A DNA stretch of 64,000 nucleotides from Gymnogyps californianus (lineage: Eukaryota > Chordata > Aves > Accipitriformes > Cathartidae), in NCBI RefSeq assembly GCF_018139145.2, contig NC_059479.1:4774001-4838000 (forward strand), read 5' to 3'. The notes beneath the pieces were generated by a model. The model had not been told where the DNA came from. It searched no databases and saw nothing but the letters and a program-made list of their open reading frames with translations. Shown one piece after another: positions 37,057 to 49,602 of this stretch. The position numbers were made by a program, and so were the translations under genes. The first letter of the stretch is position 1; each line of letters opens with the position of its first letter.

Positions 37057-37136
37057 CCCATCCATACAGTTTCAGCTGCAGCAGCTGAGAGTAAAGAAGA
37101 TGCTAGTTCAAGCGAGAAGTCTTTTTGGACAAGAGT
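37057..37136 (-). CDS. coding exon, alanine-rich helix, unidentified gene
   Basis: The acceptor 'gtgtgattcattacag' is good. The frame is open from phase 0 and reads TLVQKDFSLELASSLLSAAA then AETVWM, a clear amphipathic alanine-rich helix. Two adjacent donors exist, GG|GTATGT (end 37057, exit 2) and TAT|GTAAAT (end 37053, exit 0). Composition is unlike the AT-rich surroundings, which favours coding. Confidence 0.55.
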
Positions 37137-38654
37137 CTGTAATGAATCACACTTAAAATATGTGGTCATTCTCCACCATGTGCATATTTTTATCATTCTT
37201 ATTAGACATCCAAAAAATGTAAAAATCTCTATACATCTCATTTCGAGACCTGTGGCAGAGATGAATAGATAGTTTAAATGAATGATTTGAAGCTGACAGC
37301 CTCAGCAAACTGTGGTTCAGAGCAACTGTGAGCAACACAGCTGTGGCATCATGCTGAAAATATCACCCTATCTGAACATATGTACAAACCTCAAGAATGA
37401 ATGAAATGTGTCCTGGAGGGGAAAAGACAGCATAAGAACACTAAATTGTGTTAGGTACGTAAAAGGGTATCTGAAAAGTCTCTTCAGTATAGAAGATCAA
37501 GAATTCTCCTCTAAAAAAGCAGAAATATAATGAAAAGAGTCAAACACAGATGACTTGCTGATTTCATAAAGCTGTTTTGAACTTCCATTTCCCCTTTCTC
37601 AGTGCACAATTTGAATAAACACAACATTTCTGCCCGAATAAATCAAATAATAAAATACTAGAAGTACATGAGGAAGAGTCTTATGATTTCAAATGAGTAT
37701 CATCTGGAAGAGCTCATTATGGATCAATAGTTTTCTATCATTTGCCTATTGGATAAGCTCTTTGAAAAAAAGGACTTTTTGTTTTGGCCAGCAGCTGGTC
37801 TATGATTTGAGCTATTCAGCAGTAACAAAAGAAAAAGAAAATGAGATGGCAGCTTATTTTTACTTGTTTCATAACTTTTCAAAGATATACCCTTTTCTCA
37901 AATATGTCATATAGTTAATTGATAAATAACAAAAGCAGCAGCCCAAATTCCTCAGACTATTACTAATTTCATTATTCTCTCCTGTCCTTTAGAAATATGC
38001 CTATTCTCACTTCCAAAACCCAAAAGAACATTTTTACTTCCTCATCTCTTTAGATGTGAGGCCCATCAGCCCATCTTGACAAGATTATCCTGCTTCATAA
38101 CGCAGGATCTGCCTCTCGTGGGATACAGCAAGGCTATACCATATATAGGCTATACCTACATAATTTTGTGGCCTACATCACCTTTCCTTGCCTGTTCTCG
38201 TGATTAAACCCTGATTAGTAGGAATTCTACAGGACTTCCTGATATATCACCATCAAAAGGTCCATTATTCAAAACAAATAATTTTCATAATCTTCCAAAC
38301 GACAGTCAATAGAAATTGGACATAATAGAGAATTCTGCAAAAGTTATACAAGTTCTAAAGTCAACACAGCCCTAGACTCCCACACTACCATTGGGTACTT
38401 TATTTCTACACTATCCAACTTCTAGAACTAATAATTTCATCTAAGAAGTCATCCTGCTTTTTGCATAATCCATTTTAGACTGTTTAATCCTAAACGTATT
38501 TTTCTTTCAATCTCTTCCATTTCAAGGGCAGGCTCCTTAGAAAGATCAAACCCATCATTCATACTCAGTTTCAATGTTAATTAATTTCAATGTATTGTCA
38601 GAGCCACATGAAAAGTAAAATTATTCTATTAGAGTCTGTGACTTTGTAGCTCAC

Positions 38655-38712
38655 CACTGAATGGAGGCCAAGCCTGTCAGTCACAAAACTCTGTATGATC
38701 TCTCTTCTGTGG
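38655..38712 (-). CDS. coding exon, unidentified gene
   Basis: Acceptor 'agaataattttcag' and donor GTG|GTGAGC bound 58 bp. Only one frame is open, entry phase 2 and exit phase 0, reading HRREIIQSFVTDRLGLHSV. It joins in phase to the exon at 37057-37136. Confidence 0.5.
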
Positions 38713-39216
38713 CTGAAAATTATTCTCCTAAACCAGAGAACACGTTGCCAACAATACTACCAGGCAGATGCCCATCCATTTGAGAGGCTCCATAACTATA
38801 TTATATTACAAAGTCTCATGGACTTTCTTCTTTGTCCTCTAAAAGGTACTATTTTTTTAAACTAAAGATAGACTTGTCATTATAAAACATTTTTCCTTTC
38901 CCTTCTCATCTCCTCCCTCCTTTTAAGTAATTTCTTAGTCTAGAAGAAACTATTCAAAATCTGTGAGTTCAAAATCTGACAGTTAGGTTCAGTATTTTGA
39001 AGGAAAATCTAAAGTGTCACAGACTTAAAACTTTCTGATATCTGCAAACCCAGCTGATTATTTCAGCTGATTGTGAAAATAGGAAAAATAATCTTTATAG
39101 AAATTACTTGAAAGAATAAATTTGCTTTTTGTGTTATAATTTATCTGGATTTAAACTCCTAAGATATCCATTCTCTAAACAAAACTGGCCTTAACTAGTC
39201 ATCTCCTCTGCAGTAC

Positions 39217-39249
39217 CTTTTTAAAGTACAGAACATTATCTTTATGCTG
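39217..39249 (-). CDS. weak exon candidate, unidentified gene
   Basis: A 33-bp block after 'ccctctctgtgacaag' and before AAAAAG|GTACTG reads SIKIMFCTLK in entry phase 2, exit phase 2, which fits the exon at 38655-38712. It is short and the donor is weak, so chance is likely. Confidence 0.2.
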
Positions 39250-41625
39250 CTTGTCACAGAGAGGGTTTATTTGTGAAGTACTTATTCCATTTCTTCCTGA
39301 TTATTTCACAATCCCTAAAAAAAAGTATTTGTGCAACACTATTTCAGGTAATGTAATCTGCAAATTCCTGCTATATTTCCTTCTATCAAGTAAACATTCC
39401 TTGACTTTCTCTCTCATGTCACAGACTCCAGCAGCTGTGTCCTTGATGAATCTGGATAGAAATTAGTTTAGATCTGATAGCATTCATCTTGTTTGCTAAT
39501 TTTAAACTTTCTCTTCTCAAGTCAAACTTCTCTTCATTCAGCTATTCCTGACACCCATTTATTGGCAAATACAGTAGTCCCCGGCAGCTGGCAATATGAA
39601 TTATACCTATTTATCCTAGAAATGGGCCAGCACTGCAAAATTTAAGACTGGCTGAAAAACAGAGAGAGATGACAGAGGTGACTGTGAGAACTATAATAAA
39701 TGCTTGAATTTCTAGACAACAAATCAATTTATGTTACTGTTAGTCAGTAGAATCTTAATAAACATATTTTTCTAAGCTTAGAAAAATAAAATTCAGTTCA
39801 AAAATTCTCCACATGCGTCGCTAATCCTAATGTTCCTACTTTTTAACAGCTAGGTATATACTTTATATACTCTTCTCAATAACCTTCTACCCTCTTTCTT
39901 ATAATCACGTGCAGTGCAGTCACCCGTCAGCTGAAACTAATGAACATTAGTTTTTAGGTTCATGGCTGAAAACAGGATGGCATTGTCTCTACCACAGATT
40001 ACCAGTCTGTTAAAATTTCTCTTGTGTGCTGACACTTATTTTAATAATAGATACGGAACATTTCTTGTTTCCTAAATGTTTAATATGGACTCACTGCTCA
40101 AAGGTGCTATCTTGTGAAATCATTTGCTTTTATATATTTCAATGTTTTAAAAAAATCCCTCTTTTAATATTTGAGTAAGGACATAATGAAAATTCCTCCA
40201 CTTGGCCACAGATGCACCTGCAAAATTCCACTGAAGTACTGAAGATTCCAAATTCATTTCTTTTACTGACATGATAGACAGTTACGATGGAAAAAGGGTA
40301 TGAAGCTGTCCTTACAAGGATGGAGAGAGCTTTCCTCATATTCGGTGAAAGGATGGAGAGAAGTTCTGGAGTTATACATTATTATTCTCCAAACTAGTGG
40401 CAATTAGACTAAGAACAACAGCACAAGGTTTTGTGGCTCCCTTTTGTTTCAGAAAAGCCGATTTTACTGGAAGGAACTGCCTTTTACTAAGGCAATGCTG
40501 GCATGGGGCTAAGCACAGTCAGAAAAGTCACAGTATGGAGATGCTAAGCCATCTGATGAAGGGCATTGATTTGTGGTTACAGCCTAGATCAGGTATTTAT
40601 TTTCTTTGCAGATTTTTCTTTTTTTGCAGAAAATGCCTCACTTCTACCTCTTATGGTAAGAAATGAAATGAGGGGAAATTCTCTTTTGATTTTTTTAAAA
40701 ATAGAAACACAAAATGTGTCCAAAGACTAGCAATACTCTTATGCTTCTCCACATCCTACTCTCCTGTTCTAACTATTTACAAGTATGTACATACTAAAAA
40801 TTATACTGTTCATTATGGAAATGAACTATATCTATGAGGAAAAAAAATTTAAAAAAAATCACTGATTAGTATCCTAGAAATACTGAAACTTTATAATCAA
40901 TAATCCACTACTCAAGTTGAGGTATACTGAGGAAATGTAAAAGGTATTTATATTTTTTCTCTTTTTATTCTATCCTACAAGAAACAATGAAAATAAAACT
41001 CATCATATACTAGAACCTGCAACCACACTGAAGCTGCCACAGATACAAATATATAAAAGGGTCCAAAGGAAAAGTTGCTACTGTAAAACTGTACAGTTTG
41101 TTATTACATTCCATCCAACAAAAAAACTTAATTTATGAATGTTGGCTCCTTCTTGATGAATGCTAAATCTGAATATAATAAACAAGCATCATAACTGCCA
41201 CAATTTTGTTAAAATAAATACAACTCAGGGCCAAGTCTCCTGGCATATGTTTATGCTATGTACTGCAGGCAGATGTAAGCACACTCTGCCTACCCTCTGA
41301 GCCTGAAAAAAAAAAGCTATATAACTGCAGTAGCATGATGTGATGCCTACATTAATAAACCCTGCTGAGAGGCAGCTTTATTTGTGTAGACTTGCTGCTG
41401 TGCTAACACAGTTGCACAGTTTTCTTTTAGCTCAGAGCTCACACAGTATAATCCCAGATGTATGGTATAAACACACCAATGGTTTAAATTCACCAAAAAA
41501 AAAATCTCCACATTTTTATAACCATGATATACTAGAACCTGTAATCAGCTTGGAGATGTTGCATGTATAATGCCACCAACCAACTGCTATTCCTACTGAA
41601 ATGATGCTGTTTGTAGAAAACTTAC

Positions 41626-41679
41626 TGACATGAGATACATAACCACATTAAAGCAAATCTGTCTGCAGGCTTTATCTTG
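41626..41679 (-). CDS. weak exon candidate, unidentified gene
   Basis: The donor TCA|GTAAGT is consensus. The acceptor 'gataaattgcag' is weak. The 54 bp are open in phase 0 and read QDKACRQICFNVVMYLMS. Confidence 0.3.
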
Positions 41680-43330
41680 CTGCAATTTATCAGTGTATTA
41701 ATACATTCCTACTTATTATGAAAAGTCATTGTCATTTTAATATAGTACTGAGAATGAGGTATATTTAAAGATTATGATAGGCAACGAAAATATTTATTAA
41801 TATCAAATATATTTTATAATTACTGATGATCACTTTTCCAGAACTTGCAGTAGATGCATTTTGTTGTTTCTAGGAAGTTGCCGAATTGCAATTATCAGAA
41901 ATTATTATACATATACACAGAGAAGCACATACACATTTATATAACTGATCTGAGGTATATGTACTTTATTTTAACCAGAAAAACAATCCCACCCAGCGAA
42001 TCCCAAACCTCACTAGGTTACACTTTCTTCACCACATAGGCCAGCTTCAAAGTTTCAACCACTACATTTTTTAACGTACTAAAAGAGGGATAAAACAGCC
42101 AAGAACTCTTTCCTCCAAATTGCCCAATAAAAAGGTTTGGGGGTTTGTTTCCTTTTTTTTTACTATTTTGTTTTATGCAGGCAGAAATCTTCTAACACAC
42201 TCTTTAAAACAGAGACCTTATAATAGTCTATGCAGAAATTATAGATTTCATGTCAGCCCTTTAAAACAAACACTAAACTGTAAAATGTCCGAAACCCACT
42301 TTTACAAACCAATGCACACTGAAGTGAGTTTTTTTTATCTTACTCCTAACTATCTCTGTATATTTCCTTTCTGCATTAACATTCTCACTAGATAAAGAAG
42401 TGCTACTCTAGCCCTAATACACAACTTAACATGTATGGGCTACACTATGGATTGATTTAGACAATCATTCATCATGTGCTAATTAAAACCAACTTTTTCT
42501 GTTTAATTATTGGTCTCTAATGATATTAGATGAAGACAATGTATTTCTCAAGGAGTTGACAAGTGCATACTCTTTGGCAACAGTGAAAGCTGTCGTACTC
42601 TCGGTGGTTTCAATTTTCTTTCAAAATTATGCTGGAAGAAGCACTTCTGCAATGCCTTGGGAAAAAATAAAATAAAAGTAGTGAACATCTGCTGATATTG
42701 ATTCTGTGAATCTGAAACTTTATGAAACCATAGATGGGATGCATTTGACGAGCATTTTTCTGGAACACTTTCAGACTTAAGCAAACAACATCTGTTAATA
42801 TTGATTTTTGGGTTACATTGAAACTTTCAGAAGAATTACAATCAGTGGGTGATTGAAAAGTGTTGCTATATATGTTAGAAGATCAAATACTAAACAAAGG
42901 TTTAAAGGGTCTGTTTCCCTTTAGCTTCATTAGTAATCTACAATCACTCCCCTCTAGAAGAAAATAAAAAGAATAAAGGTGAGAAAAACATTTGCTTTAT
43001 TTAACACAGTAAAAGATCAGAGAATAAAATTAACATATATGAAAGTTGGTGAAAACGTCTGATGCAAAATTTTTCAGTTCTACAGCTGACATAAACATTT
43101 CCAAAGCTACATTATAATAAAAAAATAATTAAATAACTCCACTGAAGAGAAATCATCATGATAGCTGAAGAATCCTGTTTTGAAAAGACTTCTTGCAAAA
43201 AAAGGAAAATTTTATTTCCCTGATGCTCTATAGCTTTTGAATCATTAACAAAACAAAGTAGTACATTCACTAACTGTAACAAGAGGATCTTAAATTCCAT
43301 TTGTTGGTGAACATATCAGTCCTGGTTTAC

Positions 43331-43389
43331 TGATGCCAAAGGTATCTTCATGTTTGAATTTTTCCATTTTTCTTTTAAGTGGCATTTTC
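43331..43389 (-). CDS. weak exon candidate, basic peptide
   Basis: The block follows 'gttcactgttaaag' and ends at ATCA|GTAAAC. The open frame (entry 2, exit 1) reads KMPLKRKMEKFKHEDTFGI. Lysine-rich frames are common by chance in A-rich DNA. Confidence 0.22.
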
Positions 43390-44324
43390 CTTTAACAGTG
43401 AACTTCCAGTGAAATGATCAATTTACTCAGCAGTCTTTAATTTAATAAATGATTCCGTACAATTAAAGTACACCTTGAAATATCAATATGATTTTTTTTT
43501 CATATTTCACTTATATAGTGCTTAGTTAACTCCAGTTCCCCTGCAGCAACTGGGCATTCATGTATGTGGTATTTTATGCAATGTTAGTAGCATACAAAAC
43601 ACTAAGGAACAGCAAATATTATAGGAAATCCATCAATCATGTACAATTAATAAAAACAGTTCTACAATAGAACATAGTTTTTAAGAAACTGTTTTCTGAT
43701 GCAACTGGACTTGCCAGTCATTAAACAGAATTAAATCTCCTTCTCATGACCAAGGTAAGAATCATATGGAAGAACGTACTCTTCTGCCAACCTCCTACAT
43801 CTCTTCCAGTCACAGATTAGGCCTGGATATGAACAGATAATGGTACTAATGAATCAACTTCAGCTAGAGGTCATACGACTTACATACGCTATCAGGTTTT
43901 GGCAAAAATCACCTGAATGCTACCACCTGTCTACAAAATAAGTCATTTATTCACAGAAAATATTTCAGAGGACAGAGTATCCAATTTTATAAATTTACTT
44001 TTTCACTCAAGTTCATGCTGCTTCTCTGTCCTACAGAAATTCTATTTGCACTTGAGAGATTTCTTGAAGTCAAATCCCAACCATATGGAGGTAGCAGTCA
44101 GTTCTATTTATCTTTCACACCATATGAAGTACCACCAGCTAGTCCAGTATCTTGCTGGTAAATCTAAGCAAGACATGGGTAATGTTAGTAGTCAGAAAGA
44201 AACACTTGACAGCACTGCGTGCTTCCTTCAGTGGAGAACATCTGTTTGCAAACCACCAAACTACCATGAAAAAATTCAGGATTTCTTGTTGATGCTGACA
44301 GTTGCCGTGTAGCTTGGACTACTA

Positions 44325-44390
44325 TGTATATGTATACACATAGGAACACACAGACACCTCGTGTGTGTGTATGTGTATTCAAATACGTCT
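44325..44390. repeat. degenerate TG/CA and TATG simple repeat
   Basis: It alternates 'tatgtatatgtatacacat' with 'gtgtgtgtgtatgtgtat', partly self-complementary. No coding value. Confidence 0.6.
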
Positions 44391-45372
44391 ATCTTGCTAC
44401 ACAATACAGACTTTCCCAACTCCTGACAATTTTATTATATGCATTTTATAACATCTTCATTGTTCAGAACTTAGTTATCCTTAGATTTCTTCAGTCCAAA
44501 ACAACATATCAAGGTTTTTATGCACCAGCCTTAAAAGAAGATGCAGCTGGTACCAAGTGTCTTATTTGTTCTGCTCCCTGGGGAGAGGAGAGCTGCCTGC
44601 TTTCTTCCAGGGGAGCCAGGCCTTCCTCGACAGCCAGCAAGCAACTACAAACTGGAGTACCACCACATCTTTGGGCTGAGAAAGCTCACCACTTTCAGGA
44701 CCTAACGTAAAACAAGACTCATCAACTCTTAGTATGTCACAAAAGAGGCTTATGCCAGGAGTTACAGACATTTATATGAGGAAAGATAATTGAAATAATA
44801 AACACATATTTTAAGGAAAAACCTTGTTCCATCACCAAAAAATATTTCAAAGCGCTAATTTTTGAAGAAAAGTCAGAATGAAGGTCCTGCATTGAATGCT
44901 GGAAGATGCTCAGATAATACAGGCATGGAGCAGCTAAGAGATATAAAAGAGAAATGGCAGTTTTCAAGTATTTGTAGAAATGCTTTCATGGTTTATAGTT
45001 TACAGCAGCTCTGGCCATAGTCCAAAGGGCTTCTGAGGATCTGAATCAAAGAGTCAACATGGCACCCACCATTCTTCTATTCTTCAAACATAACATCAAT
45101 CAGTAACCAAAGAGCTCTCCTATTTTATAAGCATACCTTTACAATACAACCATTGCACAAATTAAATGCTTTCATGTTGAGTGAGTGATAATGAAAACTG
45201 TAGACAAGAAAAAAAAAGTACATTCACTCATGATGGCATTTTTCCCCCATGCTATACAGTGAGAACACAATGAGGCCAGGAATATTCAAAAGACAGTGAG
45301 AATAACCAGGCAGAAAACTCCTGCTCACTGACCAAAGCACAATGCACTGCAATGCCTTCAAAAAAACATTTT

Positions 45373-45485
45373 TAATATATATATATTTATATATACTTAC
45401 GTCTATATATATACACCTATATGTATACCTATATAAATATAAACCTATAAATATATACACACGCCTATATATAGATACATAGATA
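45373..45485. repeat. AT-rich (TA)n/(TATACC)n simple repeat
   Basis: About 110 bp of TATA-type dinucleotides with interspersed 'acctatat' and 'acgcctatat' phrases. Reading frames through it rich in Y and I are artefacts. Confidence 0.75.
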
Positions 45486-47064
45486 CATTTTCAGACAAGA
45501 AGAACATCCCATGCTGTGAAACAGAAATAAAATGAGAGAATCAAGTAAACGCTCCATAAGACGACACTCTGTGCCTTCCCTCTCATACTTGGTTCCAAGG
45601 AGATTGACGTATTGGTCTAGACACCATAAAAATTGAAAGATACAGCCACGGAAAACAAAAGCATTCTCTGTTTGATCTTCTGCTTCTAACTCATGGGATT
45701 CATACATTTTAAAAAGGAGAATTTAATACTAATTACTATGTTAGAACCAGGACTGCGTTTTTAAGCTAAAGTTCATGCGATTCAAAGCTGACCTTCAGAA
45801 TATAGCATTCTGCATTTAGACTGTGGATCTTATCTAAAGGAAAGTACATCTTTTCTCAGTAGAAAGCTTGATCAAACTGAAGCCAAAAAGAATGCCTGTT
45901 TACTTAAACTATTTCAGTATGTTTAATTACATTTGTTTAGTCTTTTATGGAAATGAATAGAACAATATAGTCTAAAAAAATAGGACATCAAACTGTTTTG
46001 TGCACTTCATATTAAAGGGCTTCCTATTTGGCTCAAGAACAGTTGGAAGTCTTATTTTATAAGGCTTCTTAGAGAGTAATTAAAACACTTCTTGTCACTA
46101 CTGTTATTTTTCCAAACAACTCGAAGTGATTAAATAAAGACATGGAGTAGCTAGTATAAACCTTTTTAACACCAGCACAGGGAACGTACAGCCATGTGCC
46201 TTTTCTAAAAGCCATGCTCAAATTCCTTTTTCTCTGAGACATGCTTAAAAACTGTTCAGAGGAATGGGGGCTTTTTCTTAAATGAGTATTGTAAAAGTGG
46301 AAGCACTAAGTTACAAAACCATTCCTTCTGAGCTATTCACACATACGTGTATTTGAAAAGCTTTAGCAATCATTAATTAAAACTAATTTCATATACCAAA
46401 TTTCATACATACTTTGCTTGGCCTGCTCTCAAACTTGTGCAAAATTGGCCAGTCCCTCAAAAAAAGTTATGTCTTTTGACACTGAGTAGTGTTTAGACAG
46501 ATGGGGGGGAGCATGTAATTGAATTTGTCCTGTATTCTTTTAATGATGAAACAAGTAGCATCAGGCTGCTATCTATTTACTGATGTAGTACCCATGCACA
46601 CAGAGCAAAAGATAATGGAGTAAGAAGTAAGTTGTAACTTCTACTGTCCAATAAGGACTAATTCTGTGATTCCCATTTCCCTTAAAGAAACTTAGAAAAC
46701 TTACAAAGCTCTGAGCCTTAGGGTGTTGATAAAGTGTGGATCTCCACTTGAATCACCTTTATAGAAGGGTTTAGTAACTGCTAAGGTTGACACATTTAAT
46801 GATATGGTTATCAATTTTAATTAGGGGAAAAATTAAGGGAAAAGTACTGGTAGTAGAAAAGTTCAAGAAACTCCTTTAGACTGTTTTAGAACAAAAAATT
46901 CCGATTTTATTTTATTATAAGCTTGCTTTAGTTGATTTACTTAGATTATATAGTACAACCAAATAAAAGATAAAAGCATTATCTAAATTACTATAGCTGT
47001 CATCTTTTAATCAAAGATTTCCACTTACTAACCTGAAACTTCTTTCCCCTGTTTTTTCACCCAG

Positions 47065-47213
47065 AAAATTTCTCAATTAGTGAGTTTGTCCTACCTGGCA
47101 TGAAGACATATGCTGATAACTCAATCCTTCCCCGGACAGAATTCTTGTCCTTTGCACAGCTCTACTCAAAAGTTAAGCAGGAGAAATGCAACTGGCATTT
47201 AGATTCATACTGA
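47065..47213 (+). CDS. weak plus-strand exon candidate ending in a stop
   Basis: An excellent acceptor 'cttctttcccctgttttttcacccag' precedes a frame open for 48 codons to TGA at 47211, including YADNSILPRTEFLSFAQLYS. It would be a terminal exon on the strand opposite to the main gene. No AATAAA stands close downstream, and nothing else supports a plus-strand gene here. Confidence 0.2.
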
Positions 47214-48600
47214 GGGCATTGTGTTAACTGTCACTGAGATTAATACAACCTGCAAAAGGCATTGTGGTAGCTGGCAGTTAGATTTATATAGTAAGCTTAA
47301 TGAAGATATACACTGTGTTTAAATGCTCCTGGACATTGCTTCCTCTGCTCCTCTGTCTAGTTTCCCAAAAAGTAGAGCTTGCCAATTATTTGAAACTGAT
47401 ATATCTTTCAGAAAAGAAATTGAACCACGTGCCTTTTTGCCCACTCCAAATATTTACTCTATTTTCCATGACTGTTGGCACCTGCATACTAAGTATATGC
47501 CTCCACTATATTGTTTCTAATTCCATAGAATCTTCCTCTATATTCTCTTTAAGGAATATTGTAAAAATCCTCACTGATTAAGCTCAGCAAGACCCTGTAT
47601 TCAATTGGAAGGCATCTGGCAGTTTGCAGCAAGAAGACTTTGTAACCTCACAGCTAATAATTTCCCTGCAGATTCTTGGTGTCACTAGGCAGAGTTCTAC
47701 TGAGATATGTAAAAAACAGCCTGGAGATGTTACATCAAATAGTTTGAAATAACAGTCCATCCACAGATTCCCATTGTAAAGTATCTGGGTATTTCACGGA
47801 CTCAAGAAACATGAAATAACTTGTATCTTGATTTCAGCATACATGAAAAAGCTAAATGTATAAAGTGTCTGTATGTGTGCGATACACTCTGCCTAAAAAA
47901 GTATCAAGATTTCAGGACTGCTAAATAATACACCACTACTTATTAGTATGTCTTGATAAACATGTGAAATAATTTCCATCAAATGGTAAAAATTCCCCTC
48001 AGAACCATTGCTTCGGGTTCTCTGCAATTTCAGGCAGGTGCCACCTTACAGATTATATTTTCTTCGTATTTCCATGATACATAAGAACAAGAAACAAAAT
48101 CTTTAAAAAAGCATAAAGAAAAACAGAGAAAATGTGTTAATACACTGATGTGGCTCTACTGCCACTGTGGAAGGCAGTGTCTTCATATATACACTTTGGG
48201 AAAGTACAGCAAGAATGAACTTCATATAATAAAAATAAAATGAAAGATATTACTTTGCTATTCTGTAACTTCTACTGACTAAGAGTTCTCAGAATGCTTT
48301 ACAAACATTATTTGTGCCTTATAATATCCTTGATTATATTCATTTTTCTACTGGATATGAAAAAAAAAGTTAAGGCCGAGCATTAAACCCTCATTGTCCA
48401 GAGGTCTACATTTAGGCACTCCCTAAGTGACTTGGTTTTTAAAAATGCTGAATTGCAAAGGCAGCTTTGGCACAGATCTAGGCAACCTAACTTAATTTTG
48501 TACTATTCTGACAGTTTTCAATTCATTGAATTTATTTTAAAAAAGGTAATTTTGGTTTCTCATTTCTTCTCAAGATGAAGTTTTGGGTACCAGGCCTTAC

Positions 48601-48631
48601 GCCCGTTCTTCTGTTCTAAATACAACACTCA
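48601..48631 (-). CDS. weak 31-bp exon candidate
   Basis: The acceptor 'ttgtatattcattgtatttcag' is excellent and the donor GGGC|GTAAGG good. The only open frame reads SVVFRTEER (entry 1, exit 2). Confidence 0.27.
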
Positions 48632-49587
48632 CTGAAATACAATGAATATACAAGCAGAGCAGCAGGTTCATGAAGGAGCAATGCCAAGACTAACAGAAAA
48701 ACAGAAACAAATGCAATCAACAAAATACAGAGTAGCTCCAACAAAAGCTTGTGTTATAACTGGATTACATGTATATAATGTGTGAAGTACATTTTACCAA
48801 CTATTTGAAATAATTTTTAGTATATGAAGCCTATTACTTTCTTTTTATCACAATAAATTTTTCTAGACCTAGTCTCCCCATTCTCTTGCAAATGACGAAC
48901 ACATAATAAATATCCTTCAAAACATTTTGAAAAAACTACCTTTGCAGACGACAGCTAATTGTGTCCTCTCCTACCTAGAATCTTCTTAAAGCTTTTCCAG
49001 TTGTTTTTGTGCTTTACATTTAAGGGAGTTATGGCTCCTATCTATAAGGAAGGGAGAAGATTAATATGCTAATTAAACTACATCGCACTTTCCTAATAAA
49101 ATATTTTCTTCACTATTGTGAAAAAGACAAAATTTTGTCAAGTATAGCATGTCTGAAAAACAACTTAGCCGGGGGGTGTGTGTTATTATTTGTTTTTGAG
49201 ATAATTGACATGGAATTCCATTTACTTTTAACTTCTCAATGCTTCTATCTTTAATGAAACTACTACTTTAAATATCAGTAAAACTTTTATCAAAATACAT
49301 AGAAATTGTGAAAAGAATAAAGTCTGACATGTATTTCTGAGTATATTAATCAGCAACAATTTCTTACTCTTGCTGCTTCTTCTCTGAAATTTAGAATTAA
49401 ATTTACTTGTGTATCATCTGGCTAATTGATATTTTATTTCCTAATTATAATTACAATGTTCTTTTCTAGTATGTGACATATTTGATTTTTAATGTAGTTA
49501 GAAAAAATGGGTGTGTTGCTTTACATTAGGTATGCATGATGTATTTGACTGACTTGTCTAAGCTGTGGTTTGGTGGTATTTTTTGGC

Positions 49588-49602
49588 TTTTTTTTTTTTT
49601 TT
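49588..49602. repeat. T15 homopolymer
   Basis: Fifteen consecutive T. No retrotransposon body is recognised next to it. Confidence 0.9.

Larger units (their letters stand above)
967..38712 (-). other. 3' part of a large multi-exon gene, product unidentified
   Basis: This is the span of a proposed transcription unit read right to left. At least fourteen blocks show an AG acceptor, an open frame and a GT donor, and the exit phase of each fits the entry phase of the next (for example 28978-28849 exits in phase 1, 26344-26175 enters in phase 1 and exits in phase 0, and 21534-21390 enters in phase 0). Exons are 25-184 bp and introns about 0.1-7 kb, normal for a large vertebrate gene. The assembled protein is beta-rich with scattered cysteines, and I could not match it to a family. 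The 5' end is not in the listed span and may lie beyond the window. Individual exons below carry their own confidence. Confidence 0.6.

Noticed and set aside
46651..46680. 'aattctgtgattcccat', like the 3' tail repeat of CR1 elements
   Set aside because: A single unit only, with no CR1 body next to it.
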